Shown here: positions 8,605 to 18,662 of the stretch, piece by piece
Layout of the letters: every line of letters begins with the position of its first letter
Position numbering within the stretch: position 1 is the stretch's first letter
Origin: Pseudemcibacter aquimaris
Lineage (GTDB): Bacteria > Pseudomonadota > Alphaproteobacteria > Sphingomonadales > Emcibacteraceae
NCBI RefSeq assembly: GCF_028869115.1
Contig: NZ_CP079800.1
Location: forward strand, 3,245,001 to 3,309,000
Reading direction: 5' to 3'
Length of the DNA stretch: 64,000 nucleotides
Notes under the pieces: generated by a model
Database searches by the model: none
What the model saw: the letters and a program-made list of their open reading frames with translations, nothing else
Told to the model about the DNA's origin: nothing
Translations under genes and position numbers: made by a program

Positions 8605-9684
8605 CTAGCCTTCCATGGCGGCAAGTTGGGCTGCCTGATCTTCTGTAATCAGTGATGTGATGACTTCTTCAAGCCCTTCACCATCCAGAATGCTATCAAG
8701 CTTATATAGCGTCAGATTAATACGGTGATCCGTTAATCGCCCTTGCGGGAAATTATATGTTCTGATCCGCGCAGAACGATCACCAGATCCGATCTGGTCC
8801 TTACGGTCAGCGGCGCGCTCTGCATCGCGGGCTTCTTTTTCCGCAGCATAAACGCGTGACATCAAAACCTTCATCGCTTTGGCTTTGTTTTTATGCTGGG
8901 ATTTTTCATCTTGCTGCTGCACGGTGATGCCCGTTGGAATATGAACAATACGCACCGCACTATCGGTGGTATTCACCGATTGCCCACCCGGGCCACTGGC
9001 GCGGAAAATATCAATCCGAAGATCTTTATCCTCTAACTTAATGTCAATTTCTTCAACTTCCGGCATAACGGCAACGGTGGCGGCTGATGTATGAATGCGC
9101 CCTTGTGTTTCCGTATCTGGAACCCGCTGTACACGGTGGCCGCCTGCTTCATATTTCATTTTGGCAAAAACACCCGGGCCGCTTATTGAAACCACAACCT
9201 CTTTAAACCCGCCAGCATCACTTGATGATGAACTTACTGTTTCAAAACGCCAACCCTGAATGGCGGCATATTTTTGATACATACGGAATAAATCACCTGC
9301 AAATAGTGCTGCTTCATCACCGCCGGTACCCGCGCGAATTTCAAGCATGGCGTTTTTATCATCATCCACATCTTTCGGCAGAAGCATCAATTGAACCTGA
9401 TGTTCCATTTCGGGTAGCGCTTCTTTTAATTCCTGAAGTTCCATTTCCGCAAGCTCACGCATTTCAGCGTCCGTTTCATCAGATACAAGCATTTCACCCA
9501 GGTCTTCGATTTCCTGAATGGCATCCATGTAATCTTTGGCTTTTTTCACTACAGGTGTCAGATCACTATATTCTCGGGAAATTTTTACAAATTCATCTGA
9601 TGACAGCTCTTCGCCACCCGACATCATATGTTCAAGTTCTTCGTGACGGGTGATAAACTGGTCCAGTCTTTCGCGTGGAATCAT
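8605..9684 (-). CDS. prfA: Peptide chain release factor 1
   Basis: RF1 reads UAA and UAG stop codons and triggers peptide release. The 359-residue protein is of normal length. It has the GGQ tripeptide at 233-235 (in SGPGGQSVN), and the anticodon-like P-x-T at 189-191 (PDT) that marks RF1 rather than RF2. Its ATG overlaps the TGA of hisS (ATGA), so prfA is translationally coupled to hisS, and its TAG abuts the GTG start of prmC. Confidence 0.97.
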   Translation of the reverse strand: MIPRERLDQFITRHEELEHMMSGGEELSSDEFVKISREYSDLTPVVKKAKDYMDAIQEIEDLGEMLVSDETDAEMRELAEMELQELKEALPEMEHQVQLMLLPKDVDDDKNAMLEIRAGTGGDEAALFAGDLFRMYQKYAAIQGWRFETVSSSSSDAGGFKEVVVSISGPGVFAKMKYEAGGHRVQRVPDTETQGRIHTSAATVAVMPEVEEIDIKLEDKDLRIDIFRASGPGGQSVNTTDSAVRIVHIPTGITVQQQDEKSQHKNKAKAMKVLMSRVYAAEKEARDAERAADRKDQIGSGDRSARIRTYNFPQGRLTDHRINLTLYKLDSILDGEGLEEVITSLITEDQAAQLAAMEG

Positions 9685-10934
9685 TTTGTGTTCCCTTTAA
9701 TATATTCAGAAAGAACATCAAGGCTGACTTCTTCCTGTGATCCTTCATCAAGGTTTTTCACCATGGCGACATTTCTTGCAAGCTCTTCTTCACCAAGAAG
9801 CACGGCAAACCTTGCATTTTGTTTATTGGCACGTTTCATACGTTTACCAACATTGCCTTTATAGGCCATATCAACAACAATGCCGGATGATCTTAAATCA
9901 TGTGCCACCTTCACAGCCGGCGTTTGTGCATCCGCACCAACAGGTGTCACCACAACCGGGCGGTTCGGCTTTATCAGCAAATCTTCAGAAATCAGTTCCG
10001 AAAGACGTTCCATCCCCGCAGCCCATCCGATACCGGCCGTTTTTGGCCCGCCCATCATTTCCATAAGACCGTCATAACGGCCGCCGGCAAGCACCGTGCC
10101 CTGCGCACCAAGCTGGTCTGTTGTAAATTCAAATGCCGTATGACAGTAATAATCAAGGCCACGCACAAGACGGTCATTAATCACATACTTAATGCCAAGG
10201 GCTTCAACCCCGTCAATAACGGTTTTAAAGAAATCCTTTGTATGGTCATTATAATAATCAGCAATGCGCGGCGCATTCGCGACCAATTCACGGTCGCCTT
10301 CGTCTTTACTATCGAGGATACGCATCGGATTTTTATCAAGACGTTTTAGGCTGTCTTCGCTAAGTTTATCCTTAAATCCTGTGAAATATTCAACCAGCGC
10401 ATCGCGGTAACCAATACGGCTTTCCGGATCACCAAGGCTATTAAGTTCAAGCGTAATATGTTCACCGATACCCAGTTCATTTAACAGATCAGATGCAATC
10501 GCGAGCACTTCGATATCTGCTTGCGGTTCTTCCACGCCAAGAATTTCAATATCCATTTGATGGAATTGGCGCATGCGTCCTTTTTGCGGGCGCTCATAAC
10601 GGAAAATCGGGCCAAAACTATAAAATTTACAAGGCATCGATTGCTGAAGGCCATTTGACATAAAGGCACGCGCGATCCCCGCCGTATATTCAGGGCGTAA
10701 GGTAATCTCTTCACCGCTACGGTCTTCAAAAGTATACATTTCCTTTGAAACCACATCGGATGTTTCACCGAGCGTACGTTTAAATGTTTCAGTAAATTCG
10801 AAAATCGGCGTGTCTATTTCATGATGGCTATAACGTTCCGCGATAGCTTTAAAAATTTCAAAAATAGTACGGAACCTGATGGCTTTGTCGCCTAAAATAT
10901 CGTGTGTTCCGCGTACCGGTTGAAGCCGCGCCAC
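9681..10934 (-). CDS. hisS: Histidyl-tRNA synthetase
   Basis: This class II synthetase charges tRNA-His. The 417-residue protein starts LQPVRGTHD after GTG-Ala-Arg, carries motif 2 around FRYERPQKGRMRQFHQMD, the histidine-specific RGLDYY segment and motif 3 near GGRYDGLM and AAGMERL, then an anticodon-binding domain. The start is GTG at 10934 with GGGAG seven bases upstream. It lies 20 bases after ispG and overlaps prfA, forming an ispG-hisS-prfA-prmC run. Confidence 0.97.
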   Translation of the reverse strand: MARLQPVRGTHDILGDKAIRFRTIFEIFKAIAERYSHHEIDTPIFEFTETFKRTLGETSDVVSKEMYTFEDRSGEEITLRPEYTAGIARAFMSNGLQQSMPCKFYSFGPIFRYERPQKGRMRQFHQMDIEILGVEEPQADIEVLAIASDLLNELGIGEHITLELNSLGDPESRIGYRDALVEYFTGFKDKLSEDSLKRLDKNPMRILDSKDEGDRELVANAPRIADYYNDHTKDFFKTVIDGVEALGIKYVINDRLVRGLDYYCHTAFEFTTDQLGAQGTVLAGGRYDGLMEMMGGPKTAGIGWAAGMERLSELISEDLLIKPNRPVVVTPVGADAQTPAVKVAHDLRSSGIVVDMAYKGNVGKRMKRANKQNARFAVLLGEEELARNVAMVKNLDEGSQEEVSLDVLSEYIKGNTK

Positions 10935-10954
10935 TTTTTCTCTCCCAAAATGCT

Positions 10955-12064
10955 CTATGAGTTTTGATTTTCTGCTTCCAGTTCAGCCGCTTTGGCCTCT
11001 ACCAGTTCAACAATATGGTCAATAATTTGTTCATCGTCAATCTTATGATCAGACATGCCGTTCAAATAAACCATGTGATTGCCGTTGCCACCGCCCGTTA
11101 GGCCGATGTCTGTTTCTTTGGCCTCACCCGGGCCGTTCACGACACAGCCAATAATGCTAAGTGACATTGGCGTTGAAATATGATCAAGACGTTTTTCTAA
11201 TGTCTCAACAGTTTGAATGACATTGTAAGCCTGTCTTGCACAAGACGGGCAAGAAATAATACGCACGCCACGGTGACGCAAATCAAGGCTTTTCAAAATA
11301 TCAAAGCCAACCTTGATTTCCTCAACCGGGTCAGCGGACAGTGACACACGAATTGTATCCCCGATGCCGGACCACAGCAGCATACCCATACCAATGGATG
11401 ATTTTACCGTCCCTGCCCTTAAACCGCCGGCTTCCGTGATACCAACATGAAGCGGGTAATCACAAGCGTCCGCAAGCCCTTGATATGCGGCCACCGCCAA
11501 AAAGACATCGGATGCTTTAACGCTGATTTTAAATTCATGAAAATCATTGTCCTCAAGAATGCGGGCATGTTCAAGGGCGCTTTCCACCATCGCATCCGGG
11601 CAAGGCTCACCGTATTTTTCAAGCAAATGTTTTTCAAGTGATCCGGCATTAACACCAATGCGCATGGAACAATTATGATCCTTGGCCGCCTGAACCACTT
11701 CGCGGACACGTTCCGGGCTACCGATATTACCCGGGTTGATCCGTAAACAAGCGGCCCCTGCCTCTGCGGCTTCAATGCCGCGGCGGTAATGGAAATGAAT
11801 GTCAGCGACAATCGGCACTGTCACATTATCAATGATTTCTTTTAACGCTTTTGTTGATCCTTCATCAGGGCACGACACACGAACAATATCTGCACCCGCT
11901 TCTTCAAGCGCATGAATTTGTTCAACCGTCGCCTTAACATCTGTGGTGAGTGTATTGGTCATCGACTGAACTGTGATCGGCGCATCACCACCAACAGGTA
12001 TATTGCCCACCATAATCTGGCGGCTTTTACGTCTCATGATGTCGCGGTAAGGGCGAATGCTCAT
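10955..12064 (-). CDS. ispG: 4-hydroxy-3-methylbut-2-enyl diphosphate synthase IspG (GcpE)
   Basis: IspG is a [4Fe-4S] enzyme of the MEP isoprenoid pathway that converts MEcPP to HMBPP. The 369-residue protein has the TIM-barrel N-terminal half (TVQSMTNT near 31-38) and the cluster ligands Cys272, Cys275 and Cys307, with the Glu314 (GPGEA) that often completes the set. No clear SD precedes the ATG. A large terminator-like hairpin lies only 27 bases upstream, so the gene may be expressed by readthrough or from a short leader. Confidence 0.96.
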   Translation of the reverse strand: MSIRPYRDIMRRKSRQIMVGNIPVGGDAPITVQSMTNTLTTDVKATVEQIHALEEAGADIVRVSCPDEGSTKALKEIIDNVTVPIVADIHFHYRRGIEAAEAGAACLRINPGNIGSPERVREVVQAAKDHNCSMRIGVNAGSLEKHLLEKYGEPCPDAMVESALEHARILEDNDFHEFKISVKASDVFLAVAAYQGLADACDYPLHVGITEAGGLRAGTVKSSIGMGMLLWSGIGDTIRVSLSADPVEEIKVGFDILKSLDLRHRGVRIISCPSCARQAYNVIQTVETLEKRLDHISTPMSLSIIGCVVNGPGEAKETDIGLTGGGNGNHMVYLNGMSDHKIDDEQIIDHIVELVEAKAAELEAENQNS

Positions 12065-12091
12065 TTGAATACTTTCAATTTACGGAGACAT

Positions 12092-12146
12092 AAAAAAAAT
12101 CTCCTGACAATCCTTGGCCCTTTAATACCAAGGAAAGAGGAGATTT
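12092..12146 (-). terminator. Two-tier hairpin with U-tract between rodZ-like gene and ispG
   Basis: On the minus strand an outer 9-bp stem (plus-strand arms 12097-12105 and 12138-12146, AAATCTCCT/AGGAGATTT) encloses an inner 6-bp stem (12112-12117 and 12128-12133, CCTTGG/CCAAGG), and a run of Ts follows (12092-12099 as As on plus). It has the form of an intrinsic terminator for the rodZ-like transcript, or of an attenuator in an ispG leader. Confidence 0.7.
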
Positions 12147-12178
12147 GAAATTAATTTATTGCGTTACGAACTAAAAAA

Positions 12179-12964
12179 TTACCTTAGCATCGTAAGTTCT
12201 AGTAATTTTTCCGAATGCAGCGATAAATCCTGAATAATTTCACCCGTATTACCCAGTGATTCTAGCTTTTCCCCACCAATTAAAACTGATAATGCGGCAG
12301 CATTATTTGTCATTAATTTAAGATTGTCTGCACTTGGGGCGATATAATCTTCGCCTTTAGTCAATATACGCTCGATTACAGTGTCACCTTTATGATCAGA
12401 AATTCTGACCCAAACATCATCATTAGCTTGTAACTTAATGCTTGTTTCTTTTGCGGTAATAATGTTTGTCCCTGCGGCCGGCGCCACTTCTGACATCTTC
12501 GTTGCTGTTTTCGTTACTTCGTTCGCAACGTCAAATGAACTATCAATTTCTTCTGCATCAAGCGTGCTTGTTGCCAATACCCCTGAAATCATCGCCACAC
12601 AAACGGATGAAACACCCATTAGTCTTTTTAATGAAAAATATGACGGTCTTTCAACTTCCGGAAAAGCAAGCACAACTGTTTGCTTTGATCCTGCATATTC
12701 CGCTTCATAACGGGTAATGACCTCTTTTGTATCAAGACCTAAAAATTTCGCATAATTTTTGAGGTTGCCTGTCGCATAACAAGCAGACGGGAATTAATCA
12801 AAATCCCCCTCTTCTAATGCCTTTAATAGATGAGGACGAATACATAACTCATTTGCAATGACTTCAAGATCGCTCGTCTTATGTTCAAGACGCGTGTCTC
12901 GTAGCAGCACCCCGACCGGGCGCTTAAATTGCGGCTTTATACTATCAATACTTTTTTCTTCCAC
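12179..12964 (-). pseudogene. RodZ-like HTH/DUF4115 protein gene with in-frame stop
   Basis: One continuous reading frame from a GTG at 12964 to the stop at 12179 encodes a RodZ-type protein (cytoskeletal bridge for MreB): an N-terminal HTH_25 domain (RPVGVLLRDTRLEH, IRPHLLKALEEGDFD, YATGNLKNYAKFLGLD), a hydrophobic segment (VCVAMISGVLAT) and a C-terminal DUF4115 domain (VWVRISDHKGDTVIE). A TAA at 12796-12794 interrupts the HTH after residue 56, exactly where the family continues DFDxLP; the frame resumes without shift (FPSACYATGN). A C-to-T change of CAA (Gln) would explain it. Downstream a GTG at 12673 could start a 164-residue protein lacking the HTH. Location before ispG is usual for this gene. 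Confidence 0.8.
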
Positions 12965-13183
12965 CTTTTTTCCCCAGCTCCACCAACTGTCTGATTTTTA
13001 TCAAACTTATTTCTGCGTTTTCTTTGTCGTTTCTTTATTTTTATATAACGACTTTTCTTATATTTTTTTCCGCAGAGGCTCTCTTAATTTCCCCAAGGAA
13101 ATGAAAGTCAACATCACTTTAATGCGATGAGTCAACTAAAAAGTGCAACATATGGTAAATAAAAGGTAAATTTTTATAAAATG

Positions 13184-15448
13184 CTAGATTTTTATGCCAT
13201 GATCGCGGGCAAAAGTCTCTAAAAGGCCGCGTAAGCTATGGTCAGAACGACTCAGCAACTCATCTACATATGCCTCTACATCTGATAAATTCATGCTTCT
13301 GATCATCATTTTTACCGGGCCAACGGCCGCTGGGGCAACGGATAGACGCCTAAACCCGATTGCGATTAATGCAAGCGCACCGACAGTCTTTCCACCGATC
13401 TCACCACATAGGGTTAAAAGCACATCATGTTCATCACATTTATCAACAATAAGTTTCAACATATTAAGTGCTGGTGGTGCGATGGTGTCATAACGATTAT
13501 TCAGTTTCGGATTATCACGGTCCCCGGCATAGAAAAACTGCATCAGGTCGTTACTGCCAATGGATACAAAATCCACAAGCGGTAATAAATGATCAAGCTG
13601 CCAAACCAGGCTTGGTACTTCAAGCATGGTACCAACTTTAATATCCACTGGCATCGGACGGTTGTTTTTACGGTGACGTTCCAGCTCTTTATCAAGAATT
13701 GATTTAGCTTTTTTAAATTCGGCCACATTGGTAATCATCGGGAACATGACGTGTAGTACGGTTCCCTCTGCCGCGGTAATAAGCGCTCTTAACTGATAGC
13801 GAAGTAATGCCGGACGGTCCAATGCGATACGAATGGCGCGCCATCCAAGGGCCGGATTATCTTCTTTGTCCCTTTTTAAGAACGAAACATCCTTGTCACC
13901 ACCGATATCAAGTGTACGGAACGTTACAGTTTTATCACCTGCCTCTTCGATGATTGAACGGTAAAAATCCGCCTGCGGCTGAATACGTGGCAATGTTTCA
14001 CTGATCATAAACTGAAATTCAGTTCTGAATAAACCAACGCCATTGGCGCCCGTGCGGTGCATTCCTTTAATATCAATGGCAAGGCCACCATTGACCACAA
14101 GATCAATTTCTACGCCGTCTTTGGTAACGGCACGCTTGTCACGCAAACCTTCATAACTGGCAAGAAGTTCCTGACGGTCGGCGATTGCATCACGGTAACT
14201 TTCAAGAATTTCCGGTGGCGGTGCCACATAAACTTCGCCATCCAAGCCATGAACAATGATTTGAACGCCTTCATCAATATCCATCAAGGCTTGTTCGACC
14301 TGCCCGATCATAGGAATGCCTAATGCACGCGCAACAATCGCAACATGGGATGTGGTTGCACCGCCTTGCAAGATAACCGCTTGCAATTTATCCCTGTCGT
14401 AATCAAGCAGCTCAGCCGGCCCCATACTATGGGCAATCACCACTGCATTATCCGGTAAGTCTTTTTGCGCGGCCGTTCCCGCCATGCCCATCAAATGACG
14501 AATAAGCCTGTTCGCCAGATCATCAAGATCACTTAATCGGTCACGCAAGTACGGGTCTTCCGTTTTCATCATACGTGAACGGTTTTCGATCTGGATTTTC
14601 TCAACCGCAGCTTCCGCCGTCAGACCACTATCGATGGCATTTTCAATTTTTGTCCGCCAGCCCTTATCACGAGCGAAAAGCTTATAAACATCAAGAATTT
14701 CACGGTGTTCGCCGTGATGAACAATATCTTCTGCAGACATGATTTCATCAAGCTGCTTATTCAGGCTTTCAAAACCTTGCGCGAGTCTTGTTTTTTGCTG
14801 TTCATATTCTTCGGATAGATGCTGAATAATTTCAACGCGTGGCTCATGCATGACAACCACACCTTCGGCGAGACCTTCCGCAAAGACCTGACCTTCAAAC
14901 CGTGAAATAATCGCACGGTCCATATTACCGTCATTCTGATCTTCTGATGTGATCAGGTCACCACTAACCACAAGTTCCGCCAGAACCATGGCCACCGTTT
15001 GAAGCGCTTCTTCTTCTTCCTCGGAATAATAACGGCTCGCTTTATTCTGTACGACCAGTACACCGACGGCACGGCCGCTTCTTAAAATCGGTACCGCCAT
15101 GAAGGATTTATAAATCTCTTCACCGGTTTCCGGGCGGTAAGCAAATTTCGGATGGCTTTGCGCATCACTTAAATTCAGTGATGTTCCCGTTGACGCCACA
15201 AGACCCACAAGACCCTCGCCAACACGAAGACGGGTTTGGTGAACCGCTTCTTTATTTAGACCTTCTGTCGCAAATAGTTCAAGAATATCGCCGCCACGAA
15301 TGAAATAGGCCGAACAAACCTCGGCAATCATGTTGTCCGCAACAAGATGCACGACATTATTCAGACGAACTTCCGCATCGTCTGTGCTTGCCATTATCTC
15401 ATGTAATTGCCTCATCATAAGACGGGGCGTGTTCTTAATGGGGGTCAA
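13184..15448 (-). CDS. ptsP: GAF-domain phosphoenolpyruvate-protein phosphotransferase (EI-Ntr)
   Basis: EI-Ntr is the first enzyme of the nitrogen PTS phosphorelay and passes phosphate from PEP to NPr. The 754-residue protein has an N-terminal GAF domain (about 15-155), the EI N-terminal domain with the phosphohistidine loop GGATTSHVAIVA, and the PEP-utilising barrel with GSNDLMQFFYAGDRDN and the active-site LTLCGE. It starts with TTG at 15448: a strong AGGAGG lies five bases upstream, which decides the start over the ATG at residue 11. NPr and EIIA-Ntr are not in the window. The 219 bases between this stop and the rodZ-like start hold no gene that I can support. Confidence 0.95.
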   Translation of the reverse strand: MTPIKNTPRLMMRQLHEIMASTDDAEVRLNNVVHLVADNMIAEVCSAYFIRGGDILELFATEGLNKEAVHQTRLRVGEGLVGLVASTGTSLNLSDAQSHPKFAYRPETGEEIYKSFMAVPILRSGRAVGVLVVQNKASRYYSEEEEEALQTVAMVLAELVVSGDLITSEDQNDGNMDRAIISRFEGQVFAEGLAEGVVVMHEPRVEIIQHLSEEYEQQKTRLAQGFESLNKQLDEIMSAEDIVHHGEHREILDVYKLFARDKGWRTKIENAIDSGLTAEAAVEKIQIENRSRMMKTEDPYLRDRLSDLDDLANRLIRHLMGMAGTAAQKDLPDNAVVIAHSMGPAELLDYDRDKLQAVILQGGATTSHVAIVARALGIPMIGQVEQALMDIDEGVQIIVHGLDGEVYVAPPPEILESYRDAIADRQELLASYEGLRDKRAVTKDGVEIDLVVNGGLAIDIKGMHRTGANGVGLFRTEFQFMISETLPRIQPQADFYRSIIEEAGDKTVTFRTLDIGGDKDVSFLKRDKEDNPALGWRAIRIALDRPALLRYQLRALITAAEGTVLHVMFPMITNVAEFKKAKSILDKELERHRKNNRPMPVDIKVGTMLEVPSLVWQLDHLLPLVDFVSIGSNDLMQFFYAGDRDNPKLNNRYDTIAPPALNMLKLIVDKCDEHDVLLTLCGEIGGKTVGALALIAIGFRRLSVAPAAVGPVKMMIRSMNLSDVEAYVDELLSRSDHSLRGLLETFARDHGIKI

Positions 15449-15486
15449 ATTACCCTCCTTAAAGCGACTAAAGCTCCCTATTTACT

Positions 15487-16494
15487 TTAAGCCAGTTGTT
15501 GTGCAGCCTGTTCTACCAGATTTTCTATTATTTCGGAAACAGGTTGTATTTTTTTGACCATGCCGACGCTTTGTCCGGCCATGACAGAACCACTTTCAAC
15601 ATCACCATCAATGACCGCTTTCTTCAGCGCGCCTGCCCAGTAATGCTCAATTTCAAGCTGGGCAGCTTCCATTTCCAATTCCCCAGCTTGGTATTTATTA
15701 ATAACTTCGCGCTGTACATCCAGAAATTCTTCTGATGCTGCATTTTTAAGAGCGCGAACCGGAATAACCGGAAAACGTTTATCGATTTGAACTGACGTCA
15801 CGGCGTCACGGGCATTACTGCGCATGAACATTTTTTTGAAGTTTTCGTGGGCAATGCTTTCTTCAGCGCAGACAAACATGGTGCCAAGTTGCGCACCCGC
15901 CGCCCCCATTCTTAGGTATGATGCCATTACTTCACCACGGCCAATGCCGCCTGCGACAAACACCGGAACGTCCGTAATATGCGGTAAGATTTCCTGTGCC
16001 AATACGGATGTTGAAACAGGGCCAATATGACCGCCTGCTTCTGATCCCTCAACAACAAGGGCATCAACACCACTACGGATCAGTTTCTTAGCCAGAATTA
16101 AGGCCGGTGCGAAACAAATAACTTTTGCGCCTCCCTCTTTAATTTTTTTGATACTATCGCCAGACGGAATACCGCCCGCAAGAACAATAAATTTCACATT
16201 TTGCGCTAATGTGGCATCAATCAATTCATCGATTTGCGGATGCATCGTAATCAGATTAACGCCAAACGGCTTATCTGTTTTTGCATGTGTTTCTTCGATC
16301 ACTTTTGTAAGCAGGTCAGGTGTCATGCTGCCGCACGCGATCACGCCAAAACCACCCGCATTTGAAAGGGCACTGACAAGATTGCTTTCTGATAGCCAGC
16401 TCATTGCGCCGCCCATGATAGCATATTCGGTCCCGAGGAAGTCCGTTCCACGTTTCCAAAGCTCTTTTAATTTTGCATGACCTTCTGCGCTCAT
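15487..16494 (-). CDS. Nitronate monooxygenase / enoyl-ACP reductase FabK-like flavoprotein
   Basis: This 335-residue FMN-binding TIM-barrel protein belongs to the 2-nitropropane dioxygenase/FabK family: GGAMSW near the start, NAGGFGVIA, FGVNLI, the glycine-rich EGSEAGGHIG and the phosphate-binding VAGGIGRGEVMASYLRMGAAG. It could oxidise nitronates or act as a FabK-like reductase; sequence alone does not decide. It has a good GAGG close to the ATG. It lies 38 bases upstream of ptsP and 45 bases after lysC on the same strand. Confidence 0.85.
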   Translation of the reverse strand: MSAEGHAKLKELWKRGTDFLGTEYAIMGGAMSWLSESNLVSALSNAGGFGVIACGSMTPDLLTKVIEETHAKTDKPFGVNLITMHPQIDELIDATLAQNVKFIVLAGGIPSGDSIKKIKEGGAKVICFAPALILAKKLIRSGVDALVVEGSEAGGHIGPVSTSVLAQEILPHITDVPVFVAGGIGRGEVMASYLRMGAAGAQLGTMFVCAEESIAHENFKKMFMRSNARDAVTSVQIDKRFPVIPVRALKNAASEEFLDVQREVINKYQAGELEMEAAQLEIEHYWAGALKKAVIDGDVESGSVMAGQSVGMVKKIQPVSEIIENLVEQAAQQLA

Positions 16495-16539
16495 GTCCTC
16501 ACCCCTTACTGATTTGTGATATAGTTTTATGCGATGACT

Positions 16540-17757
16540 TTATTCTGCGTCAAGACCATAAGCCGTATGAAGCGCGCGAACAGCAAGTTCTGTATATTCT
16601 GCATCAATCAACACACTGATTTTAATTTCAGATGTTGAAATAACTTGAATATTAATGCCTTTGTCCGCAAGCGTTTTAAACATTGTTGCCGCAACACCCG
16701 CATGTGAACGCATGCCAACGCCAACAACAGAAATTTTTACAACATTGTCGTCGGTGACAATATTTTCAAATTCAATATTTTCTGCTTTTTCAAGAACTTC
16801 CTTGGATTTCTCAAGATCTGATTCAACCACAGTAAAAGTCAGGTCGGTTTTTTTGCCGTCTTCCGTTTCGTTCTGAATGATCATATCCACATTAACGTTA
16901 CTATCCGCCAATAGGGTGAATACATCACTGGCAATACCCGGCTTGTTTTTAACGCCAACAACAATCACCTGGGCTTCATTTTTGGCATATGTGATGCCGC
17001 TTACAACTTGATTTTCCACAATTTCATCCTCATCAACAACCAGTGTTCCTGGCTTATCTTCAAAACTTGATAGTACCTGTACACGTACGCCGTGGTTCAT
17101 CGCCATCGCAACAGAACGTGTTTGCAGGACCTTGGCGCCTAATGATGCCATTTCAAGCATTTCTTCATATGTAATTTTATCGAGCTTTCTCGCTTTCGGC
17201 ACAATACGTGGATCCGTTGTGTAAACCCCGTCCACATCCGTATAAATGTCACAGCGATCCGCATTAAGCGCTGCTGCCATAGCAACCGCCGATGTATCTG
17301 ATCCACCACGACCAAGCGTCGTGATACGGTTATCATCAGAAATACCCTGGAAACCGGCCATTACACAAACAACACCATCTTCAAGGCGGCTAATGATTTC
17401 TTCTGTGCCAATGTCTTCAATACGGGCAGCGCCGTGAACCTTATTTGTTTTCATTGGCATTTGCCAACCAAGCCATGATCTGGCCGGAATGCCCATATCC
17501 TGTAGGGCAATTGCAAGCAGGCCTGATGTAATCTGTTCACCGGCTGATACGACCGTGTCATATTCACGGGCATCATGCATTGGTGAAATCCCTTCTACAT
17601 AGCCAACAAGACGGTCAGTTGTGCCCGCCATCGCAGAAACAAAAACCGATACCTGATTGCCAGCATCAACTTCTTTTTTTACGCGATTAGCGACATTACG
17701 AATTCGATCGAGGTCCGCAACGGATGTTCCCCCAAACTTCATAACAATTCGTGCCAT
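16540..17757 (-). CDS. lysC: Aspartate kinase
   Basis: Aspartokinase phosphorylates aspartate at the head of lysine, threonine and methionine synthesis. The 405-residue protein has the KFGGTSV start, the catalytic kinase half with GRGGSDTSAVA, YTDVDGVYTTDP, and two C-terminal ACT domains (near 265-330 and 340-400) for feedback control. Length and domains match the LysC class without a fused dehydrogenase. It is divergent from ubiG across about 137 bases. Confidence 0.96.
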   Translation of the reverse strand: MARIVMKFGGTSVADLDRIRNVANRVKKEVDAGNQVSVFVSAMAGTTDRLVGYVEGISPMHDAREYDTVVSAGEQITSGLLAIALQDMGIPARSWLGWQMPMKTNKVHGAARIEDIGTEEIISRLEDGVVCVMAGFQGISDDNRITTLGRGGSDTSAVAMAAALNADRCDIYTDVDGVYTTDPRIVPKARKLDKITYEEMLEMASLGAKVLQTRSVAMAMNHGVRVQVLSSFEDKPGTLVVDEDEIVENQVVSGITYAKNEAQVIVVGVKNKPGIASDVFTLLADSNVNVDMIIQNETEDGKKTDLTFTVVESDLEKSKEVLEKAENIEFENIVTDDNVVKISVVGVGMRSHAGVAATMFKTLADKGINIQVISTSEIKISVLIDAEYTELAVRALHTAYGLDAE

Positions 17758-17894
17758 AAGTATTCTCTTAAAATTTGCTTATCTAAAAATATAAAATAAT
17801 TATGCGCCTTACATATATGCTTATAGGTGCTTGAAGCAAGGGCGGACTTGTATATATTATGGTTTTATTCGTTTTTTTATCAAATGAGACCGTT

Positions 17895-18662
17895 ATGGCT
17901 TCCGAAAATACAAAATTTGCCTCAAAATCCGTCAATCCTGACGAAATTGCCCATTTTTCCTCCATGGCAGAAACATGGTGGGACCCAAATGGGCCGTTTA
18001 AACCGCTTCATAAACTTAATCCGACGCGAATCAAATTCGTAAAAGAACAAATTTGCAAGCATTTTGACAGGGACTCTAATGCGGAAAAACCACTAGAAGG
18101 CCTTAGAATTCTGGATATTGGTTGCGGTGGCGGCCTGTTATGTGAACCCATGACCCGTTTGGGGGCCACCATGGTTGGTGCGGATGCTGCCGAAAAAAAT
18201 ATCAAGACGGCCAGTATTCATGCAGAACAAATGGGACTAGACATAGATTACAGGCACATCACAGCAGAAGAGCTCGCGGACGCCAGTGAAAAATTCGACG
18301 TGATCCTGAATATGGAAGTGATCGAACATGTCGCCGATATTCCATCGTTCCTAGGGGCGTGCCACACCTTATTAAAGGATAATGGCTGTATGACATTATC
18401 CACCCTGAACCGCACATTAAAATCATGGACGATGGCCATTGCCGGTGCCGAGTATATCTTAAGATGGCTTCCTGTCGGTACCCACGACTGGAAAAAATTC
18501 ATTAAGCCATCTGAATTATGCGAAATGAATAAGCAAGCCGGTTTCACCATTAACACTATAGAAGGCATGGTGTTTAACCCACTTAGTGGAACATGGTCAT
18601 TAAGCGATCATGATTTTTCCGTTAATTATGTGGCACTTGCGGTGAAATCAAACAATGGATAA
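17895..18662 (+). CDS. ubiG: Ubiquinone biosynthesis O-methyltransferase UbiG
   Basis: UbiG carries out both O-methylations of ubiquinone synthesis. The 255-residue protein begins MASENTKFASKSVNPDEIAH with the family hallmark HFSSMAETWWDPNGPFKPLH, followed by SAM motif I LDIGCGGGLL and NMEVIEHV. The frame extends 12 codons upstream to 17859, but those residues are hydrophobic and foreign to the family, so ATG 17895 is taken. The last eight bases overlap fdhD. Confidence 0.95.
   Translation: MASENTKFASKSVNPDEIAHFSSMAETWWDPNGPFKPLHKLNPTRIKFVKEQICKHFDRDSNAEKPLEGLRILDIGCGGGLLCEPMTRLGATMVGADAAEKNIKTASIHAEQMGLDIDYRHITAEELADASEKFDVILNMEVIEHVADIPSFLGACHTLLKDNGCMTLSTLNRTLKSWTMAIAGAEYILRWLPVGTHDWKKFIKPSELCEMNKQAGFTINTIEGMVFNPLSGTWSLSDHDFSVNYVALAVKSNNG

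Noticed and set aside
12991-13004. CTGAT-TTTT-ATCAA, a near FNR box before the rodZ-like gene
   Set aside because: One consensus base is wrong, it sits only 27 bases before the start codon, and the region is AT-rich, so chance is likely.
13086-13100. TTTCC-CCAA-GGAAA short palindrome between ptsP and the rodZ-like gene
   Set aside because: Arms are only five bases with no U-tract; not enough to call a terminator or operator.
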